A stretch of DNA of 56,000 nucleotides, from contig CAJNDS010000446.1 in assembly GCA_905221605.1 (NCBI GenBank), positions 443,743-499,742 of the forward strand, given 5' to 3'. Of the stretch, positions 1-11,544 are shown one piece after another; positions within the stretch are counted from its first letter, which is position 1, and each line of letters begins with the position of its first letter. Made by a program: the position numbers and the translations under genes. The notes under the pieces were generated by a model. It worked only from the letters and a program-made list of their open reading frames with translations, searched no databases and was not told the DNA's origin. This DNA is from Symbiodinium natans (taxonomy: Eukaryota > Sar > Dinophyceae > Suessiales > Symbiodiniaceae).

Positions 1-936
1 AGAACCAGCACCATGACTATCACGAAGACCGCCGCGGACGGCACACAGGCCCATTCCCCGGATTCAGGAGTTATATGGATGTTGACCGGATTTATGGGGT
101 TGAGTGGGTTTAGGGTTTAGGGTTTAGGGTTTGGGGTTTAGGGTTTAGGGTTGAGAGGGTTTAGAGGGCATTGCAGGGCGTCTTGGGGATATGCCTGGAA
201 AAACCCTGTGGTGTCCTTATTCCTTTCTGAAGACCTGGCAGCTGAGTGAGCGCACTTTACACGTTTCGGATTATAACCTCTATTAGGGTTTAGGGTTTAG
301 GGTTTAGGGTTGAGGGTTTAGGGTTTAGGGTTTAGGGTTTAGGGTTTAGGGTTTAGGGTTTAGGGTTTAGGGTTTAGGAGAAGTGTACACGTTTTTGGGG
401 CTTCTGAACTCAGTTTTAAGGGGTTCTGAAGTACGGGCCCTTGGGTTTGATAGGGTATGCCCATGATCTAGGATGCCCCAGAGTGGCGTTTAGGTTTCCT
501 ACTAATTCGTTTCGGGTTTAGGGTTTAGGGTTTAGGGTTTAGGGTTTATGGTTTAGATTTCGGTTTTAGGGTTTAGGGTCTTGTGAATCCTAGCGTACTG
601 GGCAACCTAGTATTGGGGGGCCATGGTATCTACCCCTTAGAGTTTCCCGGGTTGCTTGGGAATCTGGTTGAGGAAGCCGCAGGTGCATGGATTTGGGTTT
701 ATGGGGTTTAGGGTTTAGGGTTTAGGGTTTAGGGTTTAGGGCCTAAAGTTTAGGTCTAGTGCTTGGGGATGTCCACCCTGTAGATCTAAGGGATTCTAGA
801 GGGGCCCTTCTTTCGGTGAGCAACTTGGGGTTCAGGGGCTGTTAGGGTTCCATGGGAGGAGAGGACGAAACCCGAAACATGTAATTCAAACCTTTCCAAC
901 ATTCGCAAGGACCAAAAAGGGTCGGAGTTGAGGGTT
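1..936. repeat. Interstitial TTTAGGG arrays with unique spacers
   Basis: Runs of the TTTAGGG telomere heptamer (seen directly) lie at about 107-150, 283-378, 511-577 and 694-742. Spacers of 100-180 bp separate them. The spacers, including 1-100, 160-280, 380-510 and 743-936, show no reading frame or splice pattern I can defend. All arrays run TTTAGGG on the plus strand here and contain variants such as TTTGGGG and TTGAGGG, so they are degenerate interstitial copies and not a chromosome end. Confidence 0.85.
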
Positions 937-1149
937 CCCCTAAACCCTGAACCCTAAACCCTGAACCCTAAACCCTAAACCCTAAACCCTAAACCCTAAA
1001 CCCTAAACCCTAAACCCTAAACCCTAAACCCTAAACCCTAAACCCCTAAACCCTAAACCCTAAACCCTAAACGCTAAACCCTAAACCCTAAACCCTAAAC
1101 CTTAAACCCTAAACCCTATGAACCCCAAACCCTAAACCCTAAACCCTAG
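937..1149. repeat. Long CCCTAAA telomere-like array
   Basis: About 30 copies of CCCTAAA in the opposite orientation to the upstream arrays, with a few variants (CCCTGAA, CCCCTAAA, ACGCTAAA). It abuts a different minisatellite directly at its right edge. Confidence 0.9.
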
Positions 1150-1704
1150 CCGGTGTCTTGGAAGTGGTGCCTCTGCTGCCCCAGCACAAAGTTGCCGGTC
1201 TCTTGGTTTGTTGCCGGTGTCTTGGTCTCGAAGTGGTGCCCCAGCACGAGGATATACGATTTGTTTCTTGTGTCTTGGTCTCGGAGCCCCAGCATGAGGA
1301 CGTAAGATTCATTTTTGGCGTTTTTGTCCCCAGCATTGAGATGCACGATTCGTTGCCGGTGTCTTGGAAGTGGTGCCCCCGCACGAACATGTACGATGTG
1401 TTGCCGGTGTCTTGGTACTCCAGCACAAAGATGTACGATTTGTTGCCGGTGCCTGGTCTGCCCCAGCACTAAGATTTACGATTGACCGCAAATGTCTTGG
1501 TCTCGAAGTGGTGTCCCAGCACTAGAATGCACGATTTGTTGCCGGTGTCTTGGTCTCGAAGTGGTGCCCAAGCACTAAGATGTATGTTTTGTTGCCGGTG
1601 TCTTTGTCTCGAAGTGGTGCCCCAGAACTAAGATGTACGATTTGTTAATGGTGTCTGAGATATATGTACGATTTGTTGATGGTGTCTTAGTCTCGAAGTA
1701 GGAG
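1150..1704. repeat. Degenerate minisatellite, unit about 55-60 bp
   Basis: Roughly ten imperfect tandem copies built from the phrases GTTGCCGGTGTCTTGG, TCTCGAAGTGGTGCCCCAGC and AAGATGTACGATTTGTT. Unit length varies because some copies lack the middle phrase. Several frames are open on both strands only because the unit rarely contains stops, so I do not call a gene. It sits between a CCCTAAA array (left) and a TTTAGGG array (right). Confidence 0.85.
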
Positions 1705-3410
1705 ATTGGGTTTAGGGTTTAGGGTTTAGGGTTTAGGGTTTAGGGTTTAGGGTTTAGGGTTTAGGGTTTAGGGTTTAGGGTTTAGGGGCTTCAAGGCTGA
1801 ACAGTAGTTCGTCTTGGGTTTATGATGTTGTCGCCTACATCAGGGATACTTGTGTGACCTGCAGCATGTGATCCTCATTGCGATTCCAGTCTTTGGGGGT
1901 GCAGAGGTTTCAGGGTTTGGTGCTGGTATAGTGCTTAGTTACGGGGTTCGTTAAACCCTAAACCCTAAACCCTAAACTTTAAGCCCTAAGCCCTAAACCC
2001 TAAACCCTAAACCCTAAACCCTAAACCCTAAACCCTAAACCCTAAACCCTAAACCCTAAGCCCTAAGCCCTAAGCCCTAAACCTAAACCCTAAACCAAAA
2101 CCCCCAGAAGCTCTGGCCCGAAAACCACCAGCCTGAGCGTTAGGAGACCACTTCGGCCGCTCCCGGTGTCGTGGCCAGTACAAATCCTCCTGTGGTCAGT
2201 GGCAGCAACTTGGCTGTTCATGTTTAGGGTTTGGGGTTAAGGGTTTAGGGCCTTAGGGTTTAGGGTTTAGGGTTTAGGGTTTGGGGTTTAGGGTTTAGGG
2301 TTTAGGGTTTTTGTTCCTTTTTGGGAGGGAGGGGGTTGGGGGTTTATAGGGTTTAGGGTTGAAGGTTGAGGGGGGGGGGGGGTAGGGATAGGGGTTCAGG
2401 GTTCGTAAGGTCACGGACACACACTCCTCCATCTAGCTCAGGTCCTAAACCTTACACCCCAAAACCTTACGTAGCCAATAGGTTAACTATAAACTTTTTC
2501 GGGCTTCCTTGTTTAGTTGGATCCTGGTTATTGGAGAAGTACGAAGCATCCCGAAGCGCGAAAACCCAAAAACCCTAAAGCATCCCAAAACCAAGAGTCG
2601 AGACCTAGGAGTCTGTCCCTAGAGCGGGTTTAAGGCTTAGGGTTCGGATTTAGGCCTTAGGCCTTAGGCCTTAGGGCTTAGGCCTTAGGGTTTAGGGTTT
2701 AGGGTTTAGGGTTTAGGGTTTAGGGTTTAGGGTTTAGGGTACATCAACAGCTACAGCCAGAAATCGTAAAGCATAAGATTGGGGGGGGGGGGGGGTGCTC
2801 CAAGTTTTCTTGAGGTCTGGTCATACATGTCGGGCCCACGGATCTCTATGCAGAGATAGAACATTCTTGCTTAGAGTGCCAAGAACGATGTATGCAGGGT
2901 CTAGGTCTAGGTGTTCAAACATAGCTTTGGGTCCCCCTCCCGCCCACCTACCCTGCCTCAAGTAAGTAAGGCTTACTCTTGCTAGGATGCCCTAAACCCT
3001 AAACCCTAAACCCTAAACCCTAAACCCTAAAACCCTTACTCACCCTCTTGAAGGGGCTTGGGATGCCATGCCTTGATCCCTTTGAAACAACAGAGAAGAA
3101 GCCGCCCCTTTCACTGTCTAAACACAGTCTTAGGTTGCTGGACAACTTGTTTAGGGTTTGGGGTTCAGGGTTTAGGGTTTTAGGGTTTTAGGGTTGTAGG
3201 GTTTTAGGGTTTAGGGTTTAGGGTTCAGGGTAAGGATCATCGTATTTTGGGGGTATATTCGGGGGACGCTTATTTGGGGAAATGGCCTTATTGAGGATCA
3301 CCGTATCGACCCCGATTTTGGGAAATCCCCCCCTGCTGAACAGCTTGCTGCTTCTTAGTAGGAAATGAGGGATAGTGTCCACTTGTGGGCTTTAGGATAC
3401 CGACAGCTAG
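1705..3410. repeat. Telomere-like arrays in both orientations plus spacers
   Basis: TTTAGGG arrays at about 1708-1788, 2223-2310, 2632-2740 and 3150-3235; CCCTAAA arrays at 1952-2098 and 2990-3032. Poly-G runs of 13-16 bases occur near 2371 and 2779. The spacers at 1790-1950, 2100-2220, 2400-2630 and 2800-2990 contain short GC-rich islands but no convincing exon. Confidence 0.8.
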
Positions 3411-3488
3411 GAAGCTCCTATGGCGGGGAAGGGCATCGCGTGGCGGTCCCCGAATTCCTTCCGCTTGTCGTCATGCGGAGCGCTAAGG
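3411..3488 (+). other. Exon-like GC-rich island, uncertain
   Basis: A GC-rich block bounded by an upstream AG (CAGCTAG|GAAG) and a downstream GT (GCTAAGG|GTTTGG). Two plus-strand frames are open, one reading YGGEGHRVAVPEF. Composition differs from the surrounding telomere-like DNA and resembles the confident exons further right. Frame and gene membership cannot be settled from sequence alone. Confidence 0.22.
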
Positions 3489-4119
3489 GTTTGGGTCAGA
3501 CGGGAACCCTGCACAACCCACAAGAAACGTCTCTGTTGTAGGCTTTAAGATGCAGGGGCCTCAGGCAGAATCACTGCGTCAGCTGAGGTTACACCGGCAG
3601 CACAGGGGTCCAGCCGACTTGCGTTTGCGAAGGGTTCCCATGTTTTTCATAGCCACAGACCACAAGCCCTACACTGCCCGAGACCCCACTCAACCCTAGA
3701 CCCGAAACCCTAAACCCTAAAACCCTCAACCCCCTGACCCTGAACCCTAAAGACTTTGGGTCCGCGCGGGCACTTGGCCTGAGGGGCGTTGAGGCGTTCA
3801 AGTCCTATTAAGGACTGCCAGAAGGGAACATCCCAAGTTTTACCCCTAAACCCTAAACCCTAAACCCTAAACCCTAAACCCTAAACCCTAAACCCTAAAC
3901 CCTAAACCCTAAACCCTAAACCCTAAACCTTTTCGTTTTCGGTTAGGGATGATCGGTGGCAGGCCTCGATTGGTGGAGTCTCTTCCAATGGGACCTCGGC
4001 CATCGTCCTGCGCCGGGGGGCACGGTTTTGACAGTCTTCGTGGACAGGTTCTACTTGTTATATACTTTTATGAGTGGACTTACAAGTGGACCCCCAGGAG
4101 GGGCTTTAAAGGGTCATAA
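3489..4119. repeat. Spacer with CCCTAAA array and one exon-like island
   Basis: A clean CCCTAAA array occupies 3843-3928. Just after it, about 3945-4020, a GC-rich open stretch (DDRWQASIGGVSSNG on the plus strand) could be another exon, but no firm splice boundaries are visible. The rest holds degenerate CCCTAAA-like words and nothing else I recognise. Confidence 0.4.
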
Positions 4120-4515
4120 AGCAACCCTGGGTTCCGAAACTCTGTGTTCGAACCCTAGGTTTCCGAACTCTATGTTCGAACCCGAGTTGAACCGGAATTT
4201 CGAAGTTCGAACCCTCAAAAACTCTAAGTTCAGGAGGAGTACGAGTAGGAGTAGAGAAGTCGGGAAGTCTTCTAAATTCCACTTCCCTCGTTTCTTGTTG
4301 TCTTTTAAGCCACCCCTAAACGCCTAGGTTCGAAGCCCCTTGAGGCTTTCTTTAATGTCCGAACCTTGGGTTCGGAGACTATGTTCAAACCCCGAGTTCG
4401 GGAACTCTATATTCGAACTCTGGGTTCCGATACTCTGGGTTCGAACTCTGGGTTCCGAAACTCTATGTTGGAACCTAGGGCGGAAGCTCTGTGTTTGAAG
4501 CCTGGGTTTTGGAAC
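4120..4515. repeat. Degenerate GTTCGAAC-containing tandem repeat
   Basis: The phrases GTTCGAACYCTGGGTTCCGA and AACTCTATGTTCGAAC recur many times with substitutions. GTTCGAAC is palindromic, so the tract can pair with itself. Open frames on both strands follow from the repeat and are not called as genes. Confidence 0.65.
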
Positions 4516-5593
4516 TTCATCTGCGAAGTCTAAATTCAAGCAAGGGGGAGGGGCATTCAGCGAAGCGTCCTTCGTGAAATGTAACTTGCACAAACGCCGA
4601 CAACGCTTCTTGAAGGCAGTCAGCGTGGCTGCGCTTTGCAGCAACCCAAAACCCTAAACCCTAAACCCTAAACCCTACACCCCCCAACACCCGAAGCCCT
4701 CTCATTGAGGGTTTCGTGTGTCCAGGTTGATGGTTACCCTAAACCCTAAACCCTAAACCCTAAACCCTAAACCCTAAACCCTAAACCCTATGGTGAGTCC
4801 AGGTGCAGAGCGGCCACCCGGGGTCCAAAACCCCTACATTTTCAGGGTCCCTTAGTAGTAGAGTAGGTAACCTTTAACCTTTTTGGGTTAATATATTCCC
4901 CTTATAATCCCAAAGGTTAACCTTTAAAACCGCTAGGTACTGGACAACTAAGGTCCTGTGTTCAAGGGGTATGGTACCCCAAGGTTTCCCTGAAACCCAC
5001 CACTACCCCCTAGAAGGCTCCCGAACCTTCCCTGAGGTGCCCTAAGGTTCCTTCGGTGCCTGCCCCCCATGAACATCTCTCCCTTAGGCACCCTAAATCC
5101 TAAACCCCAAACCCTAAACCCTAAACCCTAAACCCCTTAAGACCCCCGGAAGCACGAACCGCCCGGATTCCCTAAACTCAGGAAGCCCCCTGAAATCCCT
5201 TAAGTTTCCCCGAACCTTGAAGCCTAAACACTAAACCCTAAACCCTAAACCCTAAACCCTAAACCCTAAACCCTAAACCCTAAACCCTAAACCCTAAACC
5301 CTAAACCCTAAACCCTAAACCCTAAACCCTAAACTAACCCTAAACCCTAAACCCTAAACCCCTTAAGTTCCCCGGCCCAGATGCCAACAAGCTCTTTAAG
5401 CCCTGAAGGCTGGGGTTTAGTGCTCTGGGTTCGAGGACTTTAGGGCCTCCAAACCCCGAACCCGAAACCTTGAACCCTGCACTCTGAGACCCTAACGCCC
5501 CCCAACAAGGTTTCGGGTTTAGGGGGTAGGCTTCTGCGTCCCCCTGAAGCCTAAACCCTAAACCCTAAACCCTGAACCCTAAACCCTAAAGAC
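4516..5593. repeat. CCCTAAA arrays with AT-richer spacers
   Basis: CCCTAAA arrays at 4645-4678, 4736-4793, 5100-5140, 5231-5360 and 5546-5590. The 5231-5360 array is the longest and nearly perfect. The spacer at 4850-5060 has repeated TAACCTTT/AAAGGTTA words that can form short hairpins. No coding region is visible. Confidence 0.8.
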
Positions 5594-5835
5594 CAGGGTA
5601 AATAGAAATTGTATGTGGCGTCCCATGTTATTTCAAAACGGCTGACAAGCCGAGCTTAAGTAAATGAATTCAAATCGCCTTCGGAAGGCCAAATATTCAA
5701 TTCACTCAAACCTGTGGGTTCCAAGTTATTTGTCTAAACAGCTGACAAGAAGAGCTGAAGTACATTCATCCACAGTGGTCGTATCATTCTGAACTTCACA
5801 AGTTGTTTGTCTAAACAGTTGACAAGCCGAGTTGA
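5594..5835. repeat. Three imperfect copies of a 40-60 bp repeat
   Basis: The words TTGTCTAAACAGCTGACAAG and GAGCTGAAGTA recur near 5640, 5730 and 5810 with substitutions. This is a short local repeat with no coding potential that I can defend. Confidence 0.5.
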
Positions 5836-5899
5836 CTGACAGCCCCTGCCCCAGCCCCAGCCCCACAAGCCCGGCCCCCAGCCTCCAGCCCCAGTCCAA

Positions 5900-6110
5900 A
5901 GCAAAGCAAAAAACAAAACTCGCTCAAAATCCGCCCAAAACCCGCCCAAAACTTTCGCCCAAAACCCGCCCAAAACTCCGAACCTGAACCCTATACAATT
6001 TCTGTCCAAAAAAGAAAACTCGCTCAAAACTTTCGCCCAAAACTTTCGCCCAAAACTTTCGCCCAAAACCCGCCCAAAACCCGCCCAAAACTCCGGACAC
6101 AAACCCTATA
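5900..6110. repeat. Minisatellite of CGCCCAAAACTTT/CC units
   Basis: Tandem 10-13 bp units CGCCCAAAAC(TTT/CC) with two interruptions containing CCTATACAATTTCT. The minus strand reads as a Gly/Phe/Trp-rich repeat (GRVLGESF, KFWAKVL), which is simply the translated unit, so no gene is called. Confidence 0.75.
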
Positions 6111-6239
6111 CAATTTCTATAAACCCTAGACACAAGCAAGGTGAGGGTCCGAAGCCCTCGTGCTCGCCGAAGTATTACTTCGACGATATCTGGAACCTCG
6201 GTCGCATCCATGTGGAAAGGGGGGGGGGGTGCCTTCCGA

Positions 6240-6976
6240 GAGTAGGGGTTTAGGGTGTGGAGTTTAGGGTTTAGGGTTTAGGGTTTAGGGTTGAGGGTTT
6301 AGGGTTTAGGGTTTAGGGTTTAGTGTTTAGGTACGTGCCCTTTTGGGTTATAGAGGTCTAGAGTATGTTGGGGGGGGGCAGATATTCGGGGACCCGTGAC
6401 CTGACACCCGAATTGCTGGAAGCCTTTTGAAAACCTGAAGAATCCCAAGCCTACCCTTGTTTTGGTAGGTACTGTAAGTAAGTGTATCAGGTGGTACTAT
6501 TGTGCGAACCTGCGAAAGCAAGTGGGGGTCAGGAGACCCTGAATCCAAAACCTGAACCCTAAAACCTGGACTCTAAACCCGAAGCCCTACACCCTAAACG
6601 CTAAATCAAAACCCAAAGCCCTAAACCCTAAACCCCAAACCCTATGCAGATGAAAGGAACCTCGACACGACGCTTCGAAGATGGTGCGCCAGAGGGCTTT
6701 CTGCGGGGGGTTTTGTTGCGGGGCTGCCGCTTGCAGGCTTAGGGTTTCGGGTTTTAGGGTTTAGGGTTAGGGTTTAGGGTTTAGGGTTTAGGGTTTAGGG
6801 TTTGGGGCTTAGGGTTTCGGGGTTTGGGGCTGAGGGATTCGCTGGTTTGGGGTTTGGGGGTTGGGGGTTTGGAGTTTAGGTTTAGCTTGCTGGCTGAGTT
6901 TTTGGGGTGCCCTACCAGCCCGCAAGTAGGGAGTTTGGGTCTCAGACGTGTATGTGAACTGCAAGAACTGGGCTGC
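6240..6976. repeat. TTTAGGG and CCCTAAA arrays with spacers
   Basis: TTTAGGG array at about 6247-6330, degenerate CCCTAAA words at 6540-6640, and a TTTAGGG/TTTGGGG array at 6740-6870. A GC-rich island at about 6648-6740 is open in one plus frame (KGTSTRRFEDGAPEG) and may be an exon, but its boundaries are unclear. Confidence 0.6.
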
Positions 6977-7122
6977 AAAACCCTAAACCCTGAACCCTAT
7001 AAACCCTATAAACCCTATAAACCCTATAAACCCTATAAACCCTATAAACCCTATAAACCCTATAAACCCTATAAACCCTATAACCCTACCCTATAAACCC
7101 TATAAACCCTAAACCCTAAACC
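6977..7122. repeat. CCCTATAAA variant telomere-like array
   Basis: About a dozen tandem copies of the 9-bp unit AAACCCTAT, a variant of CCCTAAA with an inserted TA, grading into ordinary CCCTAAA at both ends. Expansion of one variant unit suggests local slippage or unequal exchange after the array arrived. Confidence 0.9.
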
Positions 7123-7157
7123 GCAAAATCCTCTAGCGGCTACTGCACTTTTTGCAG

Positions 7158-7253
7158 GTCTCTGCTGGACCTCTACGGCACACCACCTCCACCCCGGAAA
7201 GGGCATACCATGTTCGCCCTGGGCTCGGAGATTCCAGGCGCAAGGAAGCCAAG
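7158..7253 (+). CDS. Probable internal exon of an unidentified gene
   Basis: A 96-bp GC-rich block between a good acceptor (TTTTTGCAG|G) and a donor that coincides with the start of telomere-like sequence (GCCAAG|GTTTAG). Two plus frames stay open across it: one gives SLLDLYGTPPPPRKGHTMF, the other a 32-codon phase-0 reading that starts VSAGPLRHTT. I cannot choose between them and recognise no family. Coding composition and clean splice boundaries are the case for it. Confidence 0.4.
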
Positions 7254-8766
7254 GTTTAGTGCTTTAGGGTTCAGGGTTCAGGGTTCAGGGTTCAGGGTTT
7301 AGGGTTCAGGGTTTAGGGTTTAGGGTTTAGGGTTTAGGGTTCAGGTTTTTGGGCCTTTCAGGGCTTGACGGTGTATGGCTTTGGTCTTCTAGATAGATGC
7401 ATGTTAGCTTCGTGCGTTTGAGGATGTTGAGATGTTTCTGACTCAGCAGCAAGTGAGGTCACCGAAAGGGCATGGGAGGTTGAGAACTTCAATTTGTGTC
7501 CCCTGGTGATACTTTGCCAAGTAGGACACTTTCTCTGCGCAGATGCCCCCAAAAAAGGGGCGCTCATTTTCCTAAACCCTAAACCCTAAACCCTAAGCCC
7601 TAAACCCTAAACCCTAAACCCTAAACCCTAAGCCCTAAACCCTAAACCCTAAACCCCCCTTACGTGATCTGGGGGGGAATAGATAAACAGCAACTCGCAG
7701 TGGTCGACGCCACCACTTCTGAACCCCCCAAAAGCCCTCAACTTTTCTTCTCCATTTCGTTGTAGGGGTTTAGGGTTTAGGGTTTAGGGTTTAGGGTTTA
7801 GGGTTATGAAAAGCTCAAGTTCTAGTTTCTCATGTTTATGAGTCACCCTAAACTTAAACCCCCAGGGTTTGAGAATTTGATTGGGGTTTAGAGCGTTCAT
7901 AAGGGGTTATAAAGTTGTACAGGGTTTACAAGGGCTTAAAGAGTTTACTAGGGTTCATAAAAGTCTGTAAGGGTTTATATTTTTTTGGGGGGGGGGTGTT
8001 ATAAGGGATTATCAGGGTTTATCAGCGTTTATAGGGTTTATAGGGCTTAGGGAAGGGTTCAGACCCTAGACCCTAAGCAGCTATGAACCTTGTGGTGCTT
8101 CACCGTAACTTTAGATCCTGAGCCTTTTTTGGGTTTTTTGGGTTTCCTAATTGTTTAATGAGGCAGGTAAAAGTCTAATTTATAACTGCCCTCCTAAGTG
8201 CAGCCAAGTATAGTGGTTGGGTTGAAGGTGCATGTGCTGGATCATCTTACCGGCCTCTGGAAGGGGTAGGGGTTTAGGGTTTAGGGTTTAGGGTCTGGGG
8301 TTTGGGGTTTAGGGTTTTGGGTTTTGGGTTTTGGGGTTTTGGGGTTTCAGGTTTAGGGTTAATCGTTGTCAAACATCTAAAGCGCGAGCTCGGAAGGCAC
8401 CGTAACCCGAAAACCCAAGAGCCGTAGAACCCCGAACTTGACATCGACTAAGCACGTCAAGCACATGGAGCAAGACCGCCCCTAAACCTAAACTTCTCAA
8501 AACATCCCGAAAATTTCATCAAACCCTAAACCCACAAAACCACACGAAAGCCCCCCACAATAACAATACCTGAGAAGCCTTATACCAACCTTGGACCCCC
8601 CCGAAAACAAACCCCCAAAGCCCCACAGAGCCCCAAAAAGCCCCAAAAGCTTCCCTAAGAGTCCAATAAAAAACCTTGGAACCCTCCCGCCCCCCGCCCC
8701 CTCCAAACCCTAAACCCTAAACCCTAAACCCCAAACCCTAAACCCTAAACCCTAAATGGCAGCGCC
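7254..8766. repeat. Telomere-like arrays and spacers
   Basis: TTTAGGG arrays at 7260-7345, 7766-7806 and 8268-8360; CCCTAAA at 7573-7655 and 8704-8755. The 7860-8060 spacer is AT-rich with repeated AGGGTTTAT words. An acceptor-like CTCTGCGCAG at about 7542 has no obvious exon behind it. No other gene signal. Confidence 0.7.
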
Positions 8767-8866
8767 ATGGCCCTGAGCCCGCTGCACGTGACGGTGGCCC
8801 TCCTGAGTGGGCGGTCGGCCCGGCTGGAGGCGCACCCGTTCTCCTCGGTGCTCCAGCTGCTTCTCG
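8767..8866 (+). CDS. First exon of a ubiquitin-like/RCC1-type gene
   Basis: The reading starts at an ATG in good context (GCGCCATGGCC). It encodes 33 residues beginning MALSPLHVTVALLSGRSA and ends at a GT donor formed by the junction CTCG|GTTTAGGG. The pattern fits the N-terminal ubiquitin-like segment that precedes RCC1-like repeats in a large dinoflagellate family (VTVALLSGR followed by an acidic stretch), recognised from memory of that family. The next exon is not identified; 9111-9155 has similar GAGGCTGCAG wording to the ubiquitin-like exon at 31.2 kb but lies in an uncertain frame. This may be a truncated or decayed copy. Confidence 0.5.
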
Positions 8867-9912
8867 GTTTAGGGTTTATATAGCGTTTGGGGTTTAGGGT
8901 TTGGGGTTTAGGGTTTGGGGTTTGGGGTTTGGGGTTTAGGGTTTCGAGCGCTCAGGGGTCTAGGGGGTCTAGTTCAGGGGGTTAAGGGGAGCGGTTAGGG
9001 GGTTTAGGGGGTTTAGGGGGTTTAGGGGGTTTAGGGGGGTTTAGGCTAGGGGGTTTCGGGGGTCTAAACCCTAAACCCTAAACCCTAAACTTGTTCTTCA
9101 AGTCTCTGCTTGGCCTTGAGGCTGCAGAATGAGTCCCTGGCCCTCCTCGGTTCAAAGTTTTAAGGGGGCGGCTTACTTGGTTTCGGGTGTGGGTTTAGGG
9201 TTTAGGGTTTAGGGTTTAGGGTTTAGGGTTGAGGGTTGAGGGTTGAGGGTTGAGGGTTTAGGTTTGAGGGTTTAGGGTTGAGGGTTTAGGGTTTAGGGTT
9301 TGGGCTTGGTAGCCCAGTGGTACCCTTTTCACTTTTTTGGTTCAAGGTTCCCTGGCAAAGCAACCAAGCAAAACAAGGATCCTAAACCCATGTTCCAACT
9401 TTCTGGAGCTTACGGTACCCCCCATTCTAAGCCCTATGAAGGATTGTTAGTATAAGGGGGAACATCCAAAGGGAGTAGGGGTGTAGAAATTAGGGTGCAG
9501 GGTCTTAGGGGTTTCGGGGTTTGGGGTTTCTGGGTTGGGGTTTGCGGATTTAGGGGTTTAGGGTTTTGAGTTTTGAGTTGAGGGGTTTAGGGTCTAGGGG
9601 TGGTTTAGGATTTCCTAGGGGTGCTGACGACATGTTGTTGTGCTGGGGTTCATAGGATCTAGGGCTTATCTACTGTAGTTATTGGCTTGTGGGTTAAAGT
9701 TTTTTTTTGGGGGGAAGGGGGCAAGAGAACATGTATGTGTTTATTTATTTAGGGGATTTGGACCCTCTGGGGCAGAGTAGTTGATAGTCTTCGCCTTGGA
9801 ATCATACTCGCAGGTTCTATAGGGGTGCCTCAGCATGAGTCGAAGAAATATTCAACATACCCCTCGGACATACCCCTTATAACCCACAGGGTCCATGTAT
9901 GTGCTATTTCAG
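8867..9912. repeat. TTTAGGG arrays, TTTAGGGGG variant and spacer
   Basis: TTTAGGG/TTTGGGG from 8867 to 8945, a TTTAGGGGG variant array at 8990-9065, CCCTAAA at 9065-9090, TTTAGGG/TTGAGGG at 9190-9300. The phrase GGTACCCTTTT at 9320 with AAAACAAGG near 9370 resembles the short GGTACC-ended element at 40767. The segment from 9640 to 9912 is AT-richer with a T8 run and shows nothing I recognise. Confidence 0.7.
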
Positions 9913-11414
9913 TACGCGGCCGATTCTTCCATTATTAAGGAATTGGCCCTAAAATGTCTGATGCCGTGCTGGCAGAGTTTTGGCCTCAATGTCATGCCCG
10001 ATCCAGGTACTGGTGTGTGTCATGAATGAACATGATCGACTTCCATCGAATTCCAATACACAGACACACAATGTGCACTTTATTCTAAATGGTCCTGGCA
10101 GAAGGTGGTGTTTAGACAGCTCTAGCTAGCATCATGGGCCTCCTTCGTGCGTCTGCTGCGTTGCGGCGGAAGAGTGCCCCAGTGCTGATGCTAATCTGTG
10201 TCCACTGCGGTTGTGACCTGTGTCTCTGTCTCTGTATGTAGTCTATATTCTCAGGTTTTTGTTGCTCGAGGCATTTTGCCCCAGGTAGGCATGGCCTTCC
10301 TTCCCCCAGCAGATGCCAATGGCATTAAGCATCTGAGCAAGCCACTCCGGCTACACGTCAGTGCAACTTAGCCGGAATCGTTTCTTGCACCTGTGACAGA
10401 GACTGCTTTCTATTAGTAGAATATTGCTGTGCACACACTCCGGGTCCGAGGAAACAGCCGAAGAAATCTACAATGTGGTCTGGCCATATGTGCAGTCGCA
10501 TCTCATGCCTGGAATCATGAATGACTCCGACTCTTGTCTGTGGGCACGCAGGAGTTGTAGTATATGTGTGATGCTGTCGATTCGTTTCCTTGCACGATCA
10601 GCCATTTGGTTTTTCGTTCAAGGATCGCGTCATCATTCGTTGGACCCACGATCGTGCGGCCGTGACTGGTCTCGAAATGCAGATGTGTGCATGTGGGTGT
10701 GTGTCAATCGCGATACACCGATCGCGATCTAGCTCTTGAGAATCTGCCTACACACTGTCTAAATAACTTGTGCTCAGGTGACACAGGACGATGTTACAGC
10801 TAACTACGAGCTGGTGAAGGAGTATCTGCTTGCCTTTGCCTCGTGGGACCCGCTGCCCACCTTGGCTGATCATCAAGTCTCTCGGCCATTTGTGTTGTGG
10901 TTGTATGTTTGTGTGCGGTTCTCAATGTGGCCCATATTGATCAGGTTGCAATGGCATTGGCCGGGGTCTCGCTGTTCGGTGGGGAGGTTTTCAAAAAAAG
11001 AGGTGGCAAAGGGAAAGTGAAGCAGTGGGCGGCGGACGAAGCTACGAAGCTTCGTGCCCTTCCTTCACACATCATCAGATTGCGGGGCCGAACGGATGCC
11101 TCGCGGCATCCCATGATGAAAGTCCTGAAGGGCATAGTTTGCATGGCAAGGCCAAGTGAAGCACAGGAGCACACATGGCTATGTGGCCCATAATCGGTTG
11201 GCATGAGTTGGAAATAATTTGGCCTTTTCAGGAGATTGGAGCAGCAGCAGCACCACCCGCTATGCCAGCTGCACCAGCAGCACCAGGGCCTGGGGCACCA
11301 GCCGGCCCTGTCACCCCGCCGAGCAATCCCCCAGGTGAGGACGCCGACCTGATGGCGCCTACCCCATGGCTGTTTCCAGAAGACCCGACCGAGGCTCTCC
11401 ACATTTACTTGTAA
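9913..11414 (+). CDS. Multi-exon hypothetical gene, Ala/Pro-rich C-terminus
   Basis: Likely exons: 9913-10006 (after TATTTCAG; reads YAADSSIIKELALKCLMPCW), a weak 30-bp exon 10255-10284, 10310-10356 (ends CAC|GTCAGT), about 10440-10530 (GSEETAEEIYNVVWPYVQSH), 10778-10876 (33 codons, phase 0, VTQDDVTANYELVKEYLL), 10945-about 11150 (VAMALAGVSLFGGEVFKK, basic, with KVLKGIVCMA), and 11232-11414 ending in TAA with LFPEDPTEALHIYL. Donors include GT and a probable GC (GGCAAG|GC). The last exon has a second open, Gln-rich frame, but only the Ala/Pro frame reaches a plausible stop. No family recognised; no first exon found. Confidence 0.5.
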
Positions 11415-11544
11415 TAAACAAGTCCAACTCCAGATACTTCTAGGGCCTAGGGTTTAGGGTTTGAGGACCAGGGTTCACGATGGATTAGTGTTTGTGATTC
11501 TCGACTGACGTAGCAAACTTTAACAAGCTGATCAGCTCAATGCC

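Noticed and set aside
937-1149. True chromosome end
   Set aside because: Arrays occur in both orientations and throughout the window with genes between them.
1139-1500. Several overlapping open frames in the 1.15-1.7 kb block
   Set aside because: The repeat unit lacks stops; frames are open on both strands with the same repeated words.
1150-1704. CRISPR-like array
   Set aside because: Units are degenerate, of unequal length and contiguous without unique spacers, and the DNA is eukaryotic.
5734-6211. Minus-strand Gly/Phe/Trp-rich open frames
   Set aside because: Translated GCCCAAAAC minisatellite.
6824-7096. KPY-repeat open frame
   Set aside because: Produced by the AAACCCTAT array.
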